Of a DNA stretch of 64,000 nt, positions 51,424 through 60,451 are shown piece after piece; the first letter of the stretch is position 1, and the number at the start of each line of letters is the position of its first letter. The DNA comes from Rhodococcus sp. 1163 (GTDB lineage Bacteria; Actinomycetota; Actinomycetes; Mycobacteriales; Mycobacteriaceae): assembly GCF_002091985.1 (NCBI RefSeq), contig NZ_MKKX01000033.1:124001-188000 (forward strand). Direction: 5' to 3'. The notes beneath the pieces were generated by a model. That model made no database searches. It saw nothing but the letters and a program-made list of their open reading frames with translations, and was not told the origin of the DNA. Position numbers and translations under genes: made by a program.

Positions 51424-52449
51424 CTAGTCCCTTTCGGGGCCGAGGCCGATGCCTCGTGAGGCCAACCAGGGGAGCGGGTCGATCTTGTTCTCACCGGGCA
51501 AGTGGACCTCGAAGTGAAGGTGCGGGCCGGTGGAGAAGCCGCGGTTGCCCATGGTGGCGATTTGATCGCCGGCCATGACCTGCTGGCCGACCGACACGGT
51601 TGCCGTGTCGATGTGGCCGTATACGGTGACGGTGCCATCTGCGTGCTGTACGCGAACCCACATTCCGAAGCCGGAAGCAGGACCTGCATCGATGACCTTG
51701 CCGTCGGCAACCGAGACGATCGGCGTTCCGATGGCGTTGGCGATGTCGACGCCGGCGTGAAGGGTGCCCCAACGGGCCCCGAAGTTCGAGGTGTACGTTC
51801 CGACGGCCGGTAGGACGAACAGCGGGCGTCGGGCAGCGGCTTCGCGTGCGGCGCGCTCTTCGCTGAAACGCTGGCCCTTTGCCAGCAAATTGCTGAACTG
51901 GCTCAGGTCTACCGGGTTGGCGACGTTGAGGATCTGAGGAGCTTGAGAGGCTGCTGTGCTCGTGCTGTCGGTGGCGAACTGGGCTGCCTGCGGTACTGCC
52001 GTAGCGGCAATGCCGGGTGCGGCCGGCGCGGAACCTGCAGCGAGAGCAACTTCTTCGGAAGTGGGGGTGGCAGGCGCGTGATCGATAACAGCCTGGCCTG
52101 CGGCGACGATGGCCCCGGCAGCGACAGCGAGAACAGCTGCTCGGCCCTTGAGTGCAGTGGGCGGCGTCGGGATGCGGTGGGATCCGCCTCGGCGGGGTAC
52201 TTCCAAGATCGGTGTAACGGATTCGGTGCCCGCGGCGCTATCGATGTCGACGGAGCTGTGCAGCTCGGCGTCGTGGTAGCTCTCGGCGGGGCCGTAATTG
52301 CTGGCGAAGTAGTCGTAGCTCGGCGTCTCGAAGTCTGCGGCCTCGGTTCCCCAGCTGGTATCGGTCGAGTACACGGTGGGTGCACTCTCGGTCACAGCTG
52401 CCGGGGTGACGAATCTGCTGGTGGTGAAGGACGCGCGGTGCTGCGACAA
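51424..52449 (-). CDS. M23-family metallopeptidase (Rv0950c-like)
   Basis: This 341-residue cell-wall hydrolase has a hydrophobic anchor helix at about residues 103-121 and a C-terminal LytM/M23 domain. The zinc ligands are visible as His and Asp in GTLHAGVDIAN and His-x-His in TGPHLHFEVH, and YGHIDTATVSVGQ lies between. It should cut peptidoglycan cross-links outside the membrane, although the N-terminal 100 residues would stay inside. The TTG start is preferred because GGAGG lies 9 bp upstream. M. tuberculosis has Rv0950c at this place. Confidence 0.88.
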   Translation of the reverse strand: MSQHRASFTTSRFVTPAAVTESAPTVYSTDTSWGTEAADFETPSYDYFASNYGPAESYHDAELHSSVDIDSAAGTESVTPILEVPRRGGSHRIPTPPTALKGRAAVLAVAAGAIVAAGQAVIDHAPATPTSEEVALAAGSAPAAPGIAATAVPQAAQFATDSTSTAASQAPQILNVANPVDLSQFSNLLAKGQRFSEERAAREAAARRPLFVLPAVGTYTSNFGARWGTLHAGVDIANAIGTPIVSVADGKVIDAGPASGFGMWVRVQHADGTVTVYGHIDTATVSVGQQVMAGDQIATMGNRGFSTGPHLHFEVHLPGENKIDPLPWLASRGIGLGPERD

Positions 52450-52694
52450 AACCTTCGACCTCCGTTTCGTGATCTGCTCGTTACTTAAGACTCCGCAGAC
52501 GGTAACGAAACGATCGCGGGGGGCGCAAGTTTTCGGCTCAGACTGGGCCGATATGTGATGTGCCTCACAGTGCGAACAGGGGAAATGTCACCACAGCACC
52601 GACCCCCGCTCGGTTACAACTACCCGAATACGCGTTATCGAAACGCGGCCCGCGAAGTCCATGTAAATCGGCACCGGCAGATAACGTCGCTGTC

Positions 52695-54533
52695 GTGGCA
52701 CCAATCTCCCCGACCGACCAGTCCGCAGATGTACTTCCTCGACGGATCGAGCCCAACCGCGACGACGACAAGAGCGCGTTCGTTCCAGCAGTTGTCGCAG
52801 CGGCAGTCACCGTGCTTGGCGCGCTGTGCGGTGTCGTAGCGCTGTCGTTCGAGCCAGTGGTCACGCAGGGCTCGGTATCCGCAGCTTCGGGAGAGGTGAT
52901 CGGTGCGGGCGTCACTGTCGCTGCGCTCATTGCGCTTACCCCAGTGGTTCTGGTGGCGGTGATGGCAGTGCTCGGTGTCATTGCGCGCCGCGCAGCGCTC
53001 ACCGGCGCTGTGACGGCGGGTTACGGGGCGGTGTCGGCCGGTCTGGCCGTTCTCGATATCGGGCTCCTGGTCGATCCGATCGACTCGAATCGTCTGGAGC
53101 TGTTTCGGCCCATCACTGCCGCTGCGCTGGAACCGGGCACCGGCGCCTATCTGGTGCTTGCCGCTCATGTACTCGCGGCGCTGGGTGGGTTGTTCGGATT
53201 GATCGCGGTGAGCCGAGCCTCGCTGTCCGACGGATACGGATATTCCACCCACGCGGATATGGCCAACCGGGCCTCGGCAATCCATATCGGCGGGTGGTTG
53301 TCCGTACTTGCCGTCGGCGCTGCCGCTGTGGCGGCGGGGTCGATGTTCGCTTCGCCCTACGACTCTTCCGACGCCATCGTGCTGGTTCCCGTTGTGATCG
53401 ATTCCCCGATGACGACGTCAGTGGGGTCGGGGATCGTCGCCCTTGCCGTCCTCATCGTGGCGGCTGCGGCGCTGGCGTCGATTTCACCTACCGTCGCAGC
53501 CGGCGCTTTCGTAGGCGCCGGGCTCGGCATGCTCGGCGTCACGGGCTCGCGGGTATTGGCCGGTGCGTCGAGTGGGCCTGGAGTCGACGCGGCGCCTGGA
53601 TCGTGGGTCGGGGTTTTCGCATCGGCAGTGCTCGTGGTGGTAGGAGTTGTGCTCTTCCCGGTGTCGAAGCTCCGGGAGCGACGTGGCGACTCTGCCGAAG
53701 TTCGACGCACCACGCCCGTGGACTCGACCTCGGCAACAAACCGTTGGCATGTCGTTGCTGGAGTTGTGGGCGTCGCGGCAGGTGGCCTCATCGTCGCCGG
53801 CGCCCTCTTGCCGACCCTCTCGGTTCCGGATGGGCTGCCCAATCCGACGATCCTGGCCACCAGGGTCGCCGCCGTAGCGGGCTTCATGTTGGTCCTTGCG
53901 TCCATCCCGATGTTCTTCTCGGTACTGGCGGCACCGGTCCGTCCCGTGCTCGGTGTCTTGGCTGTTGCCGCCGTGATGGGTGCGTCCGGTGTGTTGCAGT
54001 CGGTTGTCCTGGCCACGGACATCGACGGCATTGCCCTCGGCGTAGGCGGTGTCGCGACGGCACTGGGCACTATCGGCGCGGTGCTGTGTGGCGGATGTGT
54101 GCTCCTCGCCGGAAGCGCTGAGCGTGAGGATGTCGACACCTCGGACACGCGCATCGACGTCGGGCTCGGATCAGTGGCATGGCTCGGAGGGCTGTTGTCT
54201 GCCGCAGGACTGGCGCTGCCGCTCTACCGTGGCACGGACGTCACCGCAGCGTGGTTCGGTATTTTTCCGTGGGGATGGGACGTGTGGGGACAGGCATTTC
54301 TCGCCGTGACCATTGTGGTCTCCGCCGTCGTAGCGTCACGGTCGAGGCCTTCGCGCGGCACTGCACTTCTCGCAGGATGCGTGATCGCGATGATCATCTA
54401 TTTGCTCGGGTGGCCGCTGACCGAGACACGCGCACTCGAGCCCGTAATCGGGTCCGGAGTGATCGTCGGGGCGCTCGGAGCGCTCACTCTTGCTGTGGCC
54501 GCGCTGCTTTCGGCTCGTGGTCGTCTGCGGTGA
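52695..54533 (+). CDS. Multi-span membrane protein of unknown function
   Basis: This protein of about 612 residues has some 16 hydrophobic segments, rich in Ala, Val and Gly, with few charged loops except about residues 335-355 (KLRERRGDSAEVRRTT). No catalytic motif or transporter family is recognised. GTG 52695 is the conservative start; GTG 52560 would add 45 polar residues with unusual composition. It lies between the M23 peptidase and sucC and is oriented with sucC. In M. tuberculosis no obvious counterpart sits exactly here. Confidence 0.7.
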   Translation: MAPISPTDQSADVLPRRIEPNRDDDKSAFVPAVVAAAVTVLGALCGVVALSFEPVVTQGSVSAASGEVIGAGVTVAALIALTPVVLVAVMAVLGVIARRAALTGAVTAGYGAVSAGLAVLDIGLLVDPIDSNRLELFRPITAAALEPGTGAYLVLAAHVLAALGGLFGLIAVSRASLSDGYGYSTHADMANRASAIHIGGWLSVLAVGAAAVAAGSMFASPYDSSDAIVLVPVVIDSPMTTSVGSGIVALAVLIVAAAALASISPTVAAGAFVGAGLGMLGVTGSRVLAGASSGPGVDAAPGSWVGVFASAVLVVVGVVLFPVSKLRERRGDSAEVRRTTPVDSTSATNRWHVVAGVVGVAAGGLIVAGALLPTLSVPDGLPNPTILATRVAAVAGFMLVLASIPMFFSVLAAPVRPVLGVLAVAAVMGASGVLQSVVLATDIDGIALGVGGVATALGTIGAVLCGGCVLLAGSAEREDVDTSDTRIDVGLGSVAWLGGLLSAAGLALPLYRGTDVTAAWFGIFPWGWDVWGQAFLAVTIVVSAVVASRSRPSRGTALLAGCVIAMIIYLLGWPLTETRALEPVIGSGVIVGALGALTLAVAALLSARGRLR

Positions 54534-54629
54534 GGCGCAGGACACACGGCACCTGCCGGTGAGATAGACCACATACCATCCATGCGCCCGATGCGCCCGT
54601 GGGCTACCTGGATAAAGTCGATGCTCAGA

Positions 54630-54651
54630 CCCGCTCACACCCTGGAGCGGG
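54630..54651 (+). promoter_or_regulatory. Small hairpin in the sucC leader
   Basis: CCCGCTC (54630-54636) pairs with GAGCGGG (54645-54651), ending 27 bp before the sucC ATG. It may terminate readthrough from the membrane protein gene or act in the sucC leader. Confidence 0.4.
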
Positions 54652-54678
54652 CGTCAACGTAGACGAGACGGTGAGCTG

Positions 54679-55842
54679 ATGGATCTCTTCGAATACCAGG
54701 CGAAGGAATTGTTCGCCAAGCATGGCGTACCAACCTCCGCAGGTCGTGTCACGGACACGGTCGCCGGAGCAACAGAAATTGCCAAGGAAATCGGCAAGCC
54801 AGTAATGGTCAAGGCGCAGGTCAAGGTCGGCGGACGCGGCAAGGCCGGCGGCGTCAAATACTCCAAGGACGTCGCAGCAGCCACCGAGAACGCAGAAGCG
54901 ATTCTCGGACTCGACATCAAGGGCCATGTCGTCAAGAAGCTTCTCGTTGCAGAGGCATCCGACATCGCCGAGGAGTACTACATCTCCTTCCTGCTCGACC
55001 GCACCAACCGCACCTACCTCGCGATGTGTTCGGTCGAGGGTGGCGTGGAGATCGAGGTGACGGCAGTAGAGAACCCCGATGCACTCGCCAAGATTGCCGT
55101 CGATGCCGTCAAGGGCGTCGACCTCGCTTTTGCTCGTGAGATCGCTGAAAAAGGCAAGCTTCCCGCAGAGGTGCTCGATGCCGCAGCGGTGACCATCCAG
55201 AAGCTGTGGGAGGTCTTCATCAACGAAGATGCTCTCCTGGTCGAGGTCAACCCGCTGGTTCGCACCCCGGACGATGAGATCCTCGCCCTCGACGGCAAGG
55301 TCACGCTCGACGAGAACGCAAGCTTCCGTCAGCCCGGCCACGCGGACTTCGAGGACAAGGACGCTGCCGATCCCCTCGAGGCCAAGGCCAAGGAAAACGA
55401 CCTCAACTACGTCAAGCTCGACGGACAGGTCGGCATCATCGGAAACGGTGCCGGACTGGTCATGTCGACCCTCGACGTCGTTGCTTACGCAGGCGAGGCA
55501 CACGGTGGCGTCAAGCCCGCCAACTTCCTCGACATCGGTGGCGGCGCCTCGGCCGAGGTCATGGCTGCAGGCCTCGACGTCATCCTCGGTGACGAGCAGG
55601 TCAAGAGCGTGTTCGTCAACGTCTTCGGCGGCATCACCTCTTGCGACGCGGTTGCCAACGGCATCGTCGGCGCACTGAAGAAGCTCGGTGACGAGGCCAA
55701 CAAGCCGCTGGTGGTTCGTCTCGACGGCAACAAGGTCGAAGAAGGACGCAAGATTCTCGCCGACGCCGCGCACCCGCTGGTGACGCTCGCCGAGACCATG
55801 GACGAGGGCGCCGACAAGGCCGCCGAGCTGGCTGCGAAGTAG
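54679..55842 (+). CDS. sucC: Succinyl-CoA synthetase beta subunit
   Basis: This 387-residue ADP-forming subunit has an ATP-grasp fold: [20 protein letters not shown] at the start, [25 protein letters not shown] (metal binding) and the C-terminal [35 protein letters not shown]. With SucD it makes succinyl-CoA into succinate plus ATP in the citric acid cycle. It is 8 bp from sucD. Confidence 0.97.
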   Translation: MDLFEYQAKELFAKHGVPTSAGRVTDTVAGATEIAKEIGKPVMVKAQVKVGGRGKAGGVKYSKDVAAATENAEAILGLDIKGHVVKKLLVAEASDIAEEYYISFLLDRTNRTYLAMCSVEGGVEIEVTAVENPDALAKIAVDAVKGVDLAFAREIAEKGKLPAEVLDAAAVTIQKLWEVFINEDALLVEVNPLVRTPDDEILALDGKVTLDENASFRQPGHADFEDKDAADPLEAKAKENDLNYVKLDGQVGIIGNGAGLVMSTLDVVAYAGEAHGGVKPANFLDIGGGASAEVMAAGLDVILGDEQVKSVFVNVFGGITSCDAVANGIVGALKKLGDEANKPLVVRLDGNKVEEGRKILADAAHPLVTLAETMDEGADKAAELAAK

Positions 55843-55850
55843 AGGAAACC

Positions 55851-56762
55851 ATGTCAATCTTTCTGAACAAGGACAACAAGGTCATCGTCCAGGGCATCAC
55901 CGGCGGCGAGGGCACCAAGCACACCGCTCTGATGCTCAAGGCCGGCACCCAGGTCGTCGGCGGCGTCAACGCACGTAAGGCCGGAACCACGGTCAAGCAC
56001 GTCGACAAAGACGGCAACGACATCGAACTTCCCGTCTTCGGCACCGTCGCCGAGGCAATCGAGAAGACCGGCGCGGACGTCTCCATCGCTTTCGTGCCGC
56101 CGGCATTCGCCAAGGACGCCATCGTCGAAGCTATCGACGCGGAGATCCCGCTGCTCGTCGTCATCACCGAGGGCATCCCCGTGCAGGACTCCGCTTACGC
56201 GTGGGCCTACAACGTGGAGAAGGGCAAGAAGACCCGGATCATCGGACCGAACTGCCCCGGCATCATCACCCCCGGTGAAGCTCTCGTCGGCATCACGCCC
56301 GCCAACATCTCCGGCACCGGGCCCATCGGCCTCGTCTCGAAGTCCGGCACGCTGACCTACCAGATGATGTTCGAACTCCGTGACTTCGGCTTCTCGACGG
56401 CCATCGGCATCGGCGGAGACCCGGTCATCGGTACAACGCACATCGACGCCATCGAGGCGTTCGAGAACGATCCCGAGACCAAGATCATCGTCATGATCGG
56501 TGAGATCGGTGGCGACGCCGAAGAGCGCGCAGCCGACTACATCAAGGCCAATGTGACCAAGCCCGTCGTCGGCTACGTCGCAGGCTTCACCGCTCCCGAG
56601 GGCAAGACCATGGGCCACGCAGGCGCCATCGTCTCCGGGTCCTCGGGTACGGCTCAGGGCAAGAAGGACGCTCTCGAGGCCGCAGGCGTCAAGGTCGGCA
56701 AGACGCCGTCCGAGACCGCTGCACTTGCTCGCGAGATCCTCGAATCGCTCTCCGTCAAGTAG
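55851..56762 (+). CDS. sucD: Succinyl-CoA synthetase alpha subunit
   Basis: This 303-residue subunit has the CoA-binding N-terminal Rossmann fold ([19 protein letters not shown]), [19 protein letters not shown], and the active-site phospho-histidine in [16 protein letters not shown]. It acts with SucC as the other half of the enzyme. A strong terminator follows at 56774. Confidence 0.97.
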   Translation: MSIFLNKDNKVIVQGITGGEGTKHTALMLKAGTQVVGGVNARKAGTTVKHVDKDGNDIELPVFGTVAEAIEKTGADVSIAFVPPAFAKDAIVEAIDAEIPLLVVITEGIPVQDSAYAWAYNVEKGKKTRIIGPNCPGIITPGEALVGITPANISGTGPIGLVSKSGTLTYQMMFELRDFGFSTAIGIGGDPVIGTTHIDAIEAFENDPETKIIVMIGEIGGDAEERAADYIKANVTKPVVGYVAGFTAPEGKTMGHAGAIVSGSSGTAQGKKDALEAAGVKVGKTPSETAALAREILESLSVK

Positions 56763-56773
56763 CTTTCACCTTC

Positions 56774-56806
56774 AAAAGGCCCGTCACCGGTGGTGGCGGG
56801 CCTTTT
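56774..56806 (+). terminator. Rho-independent-like terminator after sucCD
   Basis: AAAAGGCCCG (56774-56783) pairs with CGGGCCTTTT (56797-56806), and an inner CACC/GGTG extends the stem to about 15 bp. The 3' arm ends in TTTT. Confidence 0.9.
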
Positions 56807-56835
56807 GTGTGCTCATCGCCCGACCCCCGCCCGCT

Positions 56836-56876
56836 TGAATGGCGCACTCGAGCTATCAGATCGTATGAATGGCGCA
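56836..56876. repeat. Two direct repeats upstream of the DUF5336 gene
   Basis: TGAATGGCGCA occurs at 56836-56846 and 56866-56876, exactly 30 bp apart, in the 269-bp gap between sucD and the next gene. It may be an operator pair; nothing else but the sucCD terminator is seen there. Confidence 0.4.
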
Positions 56877-57031
56877 TCGAAGCGATCGATCTGCTGTTCC
56901 CGCACGGTCTTTGGGCCACACCGTTGCGGTGTCACCTGCGCTGGTCGACGCTGGGCGAGGTGTCGCATCGGGTCCGTAGACTAGCGTGGTCCGTGGACCC
57001 AATTTCGACGTAGAAACATGAGGTGAGTGTC

Positions 57032-58189
57032 ATGACCTATCCGCCCGAGGGCCCAAACTCAGGTTCGCCCGGTTACGGAGCCGGCGGATACGGCAGCCAC
57101 GGCCCGTCCTACGGTGCGACCCCACAGGGGCCATCGACACAGGGTCCGTCACCACAAGGTCAGTCATCGCAGGGGCCCACTTCACAGGGTCCGTCTCAGC
57201 AGACGCCAGGGCAGCAGTCGTACTCGCAACCAGGTCAGTACTCGCCGTCGCCTGCTTCGAATATGTCGCCTGCTTCGAAGACGCCGTTGCCGCTGCCACG
57301 GATTCTGACGCTGGTCGTCGCCGCTCTTGGCGGGATCGGTTTTCTGGTCGGCCTGGCCGGCCAGTACTCGGCGTTCGACGTGTCCAGTAACTTCTTCCAG
57401 TTCGGCAACGGTGACCCCACTTCGATCGCACTGCTGTTGGCCTCGGGGCTTGTGGCAGCGGTCGGGTTGCTACCCAAGCAGTCGAGCACCATCGGAATCG
57501 CAGCAGCGTTGGCGGTTTCAGGGTGGCTGACGCTGGTCTTCCAGTCCTTCAATATCGACTCGGGCGGAGGAATGGGTAGCTCGATCGGTCTGGGAACTGG
57601 CGCCATCATCGTCTTGGTACTCGGATTCTTTCAGTCCCTTGCTGCGATCGCCGCACTTCTGTTCGGTGCGGATGTTCTGAAAGTGCCTGCACCTAAGGAT
57701 GTTTCGTACGGCCAGCAGAATCAGTTCCAGGGTTATTCGCCAACTCCGGGCTACCGCCAGCCTGGTCAGCAGCCACCGAATTACGGTTATGGTCAGCCAC
57801 AGCAGAGCTATGGAGGCCCGGTTCAGGGTGGTTACGTTCCACCGACCTACCCGGGACAGCCTGCACCCAATCAGCCTGCCCGCGGACAAAATCCGTCCGG
57901 CAGCCTCGGTTACCCGGTCGACCCGCAGCAGCATGGTGCAAGCGGGCCGACGGGCTCTGCCGATCAGTCTTCGCCGTACAGCCAGTACCAGTACGGCCAA
58001 CCGCCGGTGGGTTCTGCTGGATCAGGAGCGCCTCAGCATGCAGTCTCGCCCGAGACACAGGCAGTGCCGACGGATCAGCAGTCCGGAGGGCCGTCCACGC
58101 CCACCGAGAGTGGCTCGACCGGTGGGCCCTCCTACAGTGAACCCACCCAGGCGTTCGGCACCACTCCCGCCAACGACGACGAGAAGTAG
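57032..58189 (+). CDS. DUF5336 membrane protein (Rv0954-like)
   Basis: This 385-residue protein starts with a low-complexity Pro/Gly/Gln/Ser region (residues 1-85), then four membrane helices (about 88-215), then a long Gln/Pro/Gly/Tyr-rich tail. The same arrangement and place are seen in M. tuberculosis Rv0954. ATG 57032 follows GAGGTGA by 5 bp; GTG 57023 is three codons earlier. The function is unknown; the disordered tails suggest protein-protein contacts at the membrane. Confidence 0.85.
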   Translation: MTYPPEGPNSGSPGYGAGGYGSHGPSYGATPQGPSTQGPSPQGQSSQGPTSQGPSQQTPGQQSYSQPGQYSPSPASNMSPASKTPLPLPRILTLVVAALGGIGFLVGLAGQYSAFDVSSNFFQFGNGDPTSIALLLASGLVAAVGLLPKQSSTIGIAAALAVSGWLTLVFQSFNIDSGGGMGSSIGLGTGAIIVLVLGFFQSLAAIAALLFGADVLKVPAPKDVSYGQQNQFQGYSPTPGYRQPGQQPPNYGYGQPQQSYGGPVQGGYVPPTYPGQPAPNQPARGQNPSGSLGYPVDPQQHGASGPTGSADQSSPYSQYQYGQPPVGSAGSGAPQHAVSPETQAVPTDQQSGGPSTPTESGSTGGPSYSEPTQAFGTTPANDDEK

Positions 58190-58224
58190 GGATCTTCGGC
58201 GCGCCTGATCCATCGCCTCGCCCG

Positions 58225-59772
58225 ATGGTGAAACCCTCATCCCTGATGAGCGCTCTACTGAATCATGAGAGACGGCGTACGCGGCACCCGGCACAGCAGC
58301 GTCCGCCGTTGCTGACCCCTGCCCAGTCCAGAATGTTGGTCCGGGTCGGCTTCCGGGTTCCTGGCCTCTTGATAGCAATCATTGTTTCGCTCGTTCTGGT
58401 CACGCTCGTCTCCGCCAACAGTGAGCTCACCGGGACGCTCGGCGCGATCGCAGGCATGTGGTTCGCCGTGCATCAGGTGCCGTTGAGTATTTCCGGAACC
58501 TCGCTCGGAGTGTTTCCGTTGCTTCCGACGATTGTGCTCATGGTCGTCGTCGCCCGCGGTGTCCACCGGGTGTCCACGGAGTTCTCGACGCGTCGAGAAC
58601 TGGGATCGATCTTCGCTGCCGCCGTACTAGGGCCACTGCTCGTCACCGCGGTCGCGTTGGCTGTCGCCACCGATGCCTCGGCAGCGATCGGCCTGTCGAG
58701 CCCTAATGCGTTTCACGCGTTCGCTTGGGTCGCCGGAATTCATGCCGTCGCTGCCGCCATCGGTGTGGTGATGGGAAGCTGGGATTCGCTCGGCTTGGCC
58801 CCGAGGGTCCCAACCTGGGTGGGGGAGGTCGTGCGGCCGACGATTCGTGCCGCGATGGTCCTGATCGCAGGCGGCGCAGCTATATCCCTCGCGGCGATGG
58901 TCGCGTCATGGTCGACGATGGAGATGCTTCTCGACGCCGGGAACGGATTCGTCGGCTTCCTCGGGCTCACCGTGCTCTCGATCCTCTATCTACCCAATGT
59001 GGTGCTCGGAACTTCCGCGGTATCGGTGGGATCCGCGGCGCATGTCGGCGAAGCCTCGGTCAGCCTTTTCCACACCGCAGCCGGTCCACTTCCGCCGCTC
59101 CCCGTTCTTGCGGTTCTGCCGGAAGGGTCAGCGCAGACGGCGTGGTTCCTGATGCTCGTGGTCCCGATCACCGCTGCTGTCATGCTCGGCCGCGATTGCG
59201 CGCGTCGAACCGTCGACGTGCATTACGCAATGTCCTCCGTCTGGCTCGGTGCAGCGGCATTAGGGATTCTCGCGGCAGTGGGCGGCTTCGCGGCAGGCGG
59301 AAGCCTGGGGACGTTCGGCACCGTCGAAATCACGGCGTGGTCGTTCGGATTGTTGACGTTCGCGTGGTTGGCGGTGGTCGGGTCACTGGCTGCCGCCCTC
59401 ACTGCATGGCGTGGGGGATCGAAGCACGACGAACCGCTGCCCGAGAAAACTGAGCGCACAAGCGAGCAGCCTGTCCTGACGCCTCGTGCCCAGTCCGCCG
59501 ATGCCCAGACCATCGATGCCCAACAGCCAGCCGAGACCCCACCCGTCGTCCATGAAGAACACGCTCTGGATGCCGAGATAATCGACGTGCCCGAGGCCGT
59601 AGACGTGCCTACGATTGCGCCAGAACCCGAAGCGGCTGCATCGGCAGCCGAAGATGTCGTCGAGGCAGAGGTTGTGGACTTGGTTGCGCCACCGACGTCG
59701 GACGTGGACGAACCGGTCGAGGTGAAGTCCACAGAGGACCTGCCCGTCAAGCCTGCAGAGAGCAGCGACTAG
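58225..59772 (+). CDS. DUF6350 membrane protein, PerM-like (Rv0955 position)
   Basis: This 515-residue protein has about ten membrane helices (residues 45-400) and a C-terminal acidic tail of about 105 residues rich in Glu, Pro, Val and Ala. By place, between the Rv0954-like gene and purN, it matches M. tuberculosis Rv0955 (PerM), a membrane protein needed for cell division under low magnesium and for persistence. The core pattern PLSISGTSLGVFPLLPTIV, AWVAGIHAVAAAIGV and LLDAGNGFVGFLGLTVLSILYLPNVVL fits the family. ATG 58225 is used; ATG 58246 is possible. Confidence 0.85.
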   Translation: MVKPSSLMSALLNHERRRTRHPAQQRPPLLTPAQSRMLVRVGFRVPGLLIAIIVSLVLVTLVSANSELTGTLGAIAGMWFAVHQVPLSISGTSLGVFPLLPTIVLMVVVARGVHRVSTEFSTRRELGSIFAAAVLGPLLVTAVALAVATDASAAIGLSSPNAFHAFAWVAGIHAVAAAIGVVMGSWDSLGLAPRVPTWVGEVVRPTIRAAMVLIAGGAAISLAAMVASWSTMEMLLDAGNGFVGFLGLTVLSILYLPNVVLGTSAVSVGSAAHVGEASVSLFHTAAGPLPPLPVLAVLPEGSAQTAWFLMLVVPITAAVMLGRDCARRTVDVHYAMSSVWLGAAALGILAAVGGFAAGGSLGTFGTVEITAWSFGLLTFAWLAVVGSLAAALTAWRGGSKHDEPLPEKTERTSEQPVLTPRAQSADAQTIDAQQPAETPPVVHEEHALDAEIIDVPEAVDVPTIAPEPEAAASAAEDVVEAEVVDLVAPPTSDVDEPVEVKSTEDLPVKPAESSD

Positions 59773-59815
59773 TCTTTGTGCTGGCCCGGATCGACGGGCA
59801 ACCACGACGATTCTC

Positions 59816-59830
59816 AGGAGAACTGCGCTG
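59816..59830 (+). promoter_or_regulatory. Ribosome binding site that points to a CTG start for purN
   Basis: AGGAG at 59816-59820 is 7 bp before CTG 59828, in frame with purN. No ATG, GTG or TTG lies in frame between this site and the conserved core; the first TTG (59891) would remove the essential N-terminal strand. Confidence 0.7.
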
Positions 59831-60451
59831 ACTGCCTCGCGTGAGCACCGAGCACGAGTCGTTGTCCTCGCTTCGGGCACCGGCACGCTGTTGCAGTCGC
59901 TGATCGCAGCGGCTGCGGTGGACTCCTACCCAGCACGCATCACCGCCGTCGGCGTCGACCGCGAGTGCGACGCTGTCGAGCATGCACGTGCGGCTGACAT
60001 CACCCACTTCCGTGTAGGGCTTCGTGATTACGCGGATCGCTCGCAGTGGGACGTGGCACTCACCGAATCCGTCGCGAAGCATCAGCCGGATCTCGTCGTC
60101 ACCGCCGGATTCATGAAGATCCTGGGCCCGAGCTTCATCGATGCTTTCGCCGGGCGCATCATCAACACGCACCCGGCGCTGCTGCCGTCGTTTCCCGGTG
60201 CACATGCTGTTCGGGACGCGATCGAATACGGCGTCAAGCTGACTGGGTCGACGGTGCACCTCGTGGACTCGGGTGTCGATACCGGACCGGTCTTGGCCCA
60301 AGAGGCCGTGGCAGTGCTTGAAGGCGACAGTGAATCGTCGCTGCACGAGAGAATCAAAACTGTGGAACGACGGCTGCTGGTCGATGTGATCGCGGCCGTG
60401 GCCACCCGAGGTGTTGTCTCCGATGGACGAAAGGCTCAGATTAGGCGATGA
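59828..60451 (+). CDS. purN: Phosphoribosylglycinamide formyltransferase, CTG start
   Basis: This 207-residue enzyme adds the first formyl group in purine synthesis, from 10-formyl-tetrahydrofolate to GAR. The essential N-terminal motif reads [17 protein letters not shown], and the catalytic Asn, His and Asp lie in [17 protein letters not shown] and [14 protein letters not shown]. The only in-frame start before the motif is CTG 59828, backed by AGGAG 7 bp upstream; the length then matches M. tuberculosis PurN (Rv0956). The stop overlaps purH (ATGA). Confidence 0.93.
   Translation: MTASREHRARVVVLASGTGTLLQSLIAAAAVDSYPARITAVGVDRECDAVEHARAADITHFRVGLRDYADRSQWDVALTESVAKHQPDLVVTAGFMKILGPSFIDAFAGRIINTHPALLPSFPGAHAVRDAIEYGVKLTGSTVHLVDSGVDTGPVLAQEAVAVLEGDSESSLHERIKTVERRLLVDVIAAVATRGVVSDGRKAQIRR

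Noticed and set aside
52450..52560. A c-di-AMP (ydaO) riboswitch ahead of the M23 peptidase gene
   Set aside because: The leader is too short and lacks the conserved riboswitch stretches; only a weak CGTTTCGT/ACGAAACG inverted repeat is present.
52555..52839. A 94-residue gene starting ATG near 52555
   Set aside because: It overlaps the membrane protein gene in another frame, has no recognisable domain and no good ribosome binding site.
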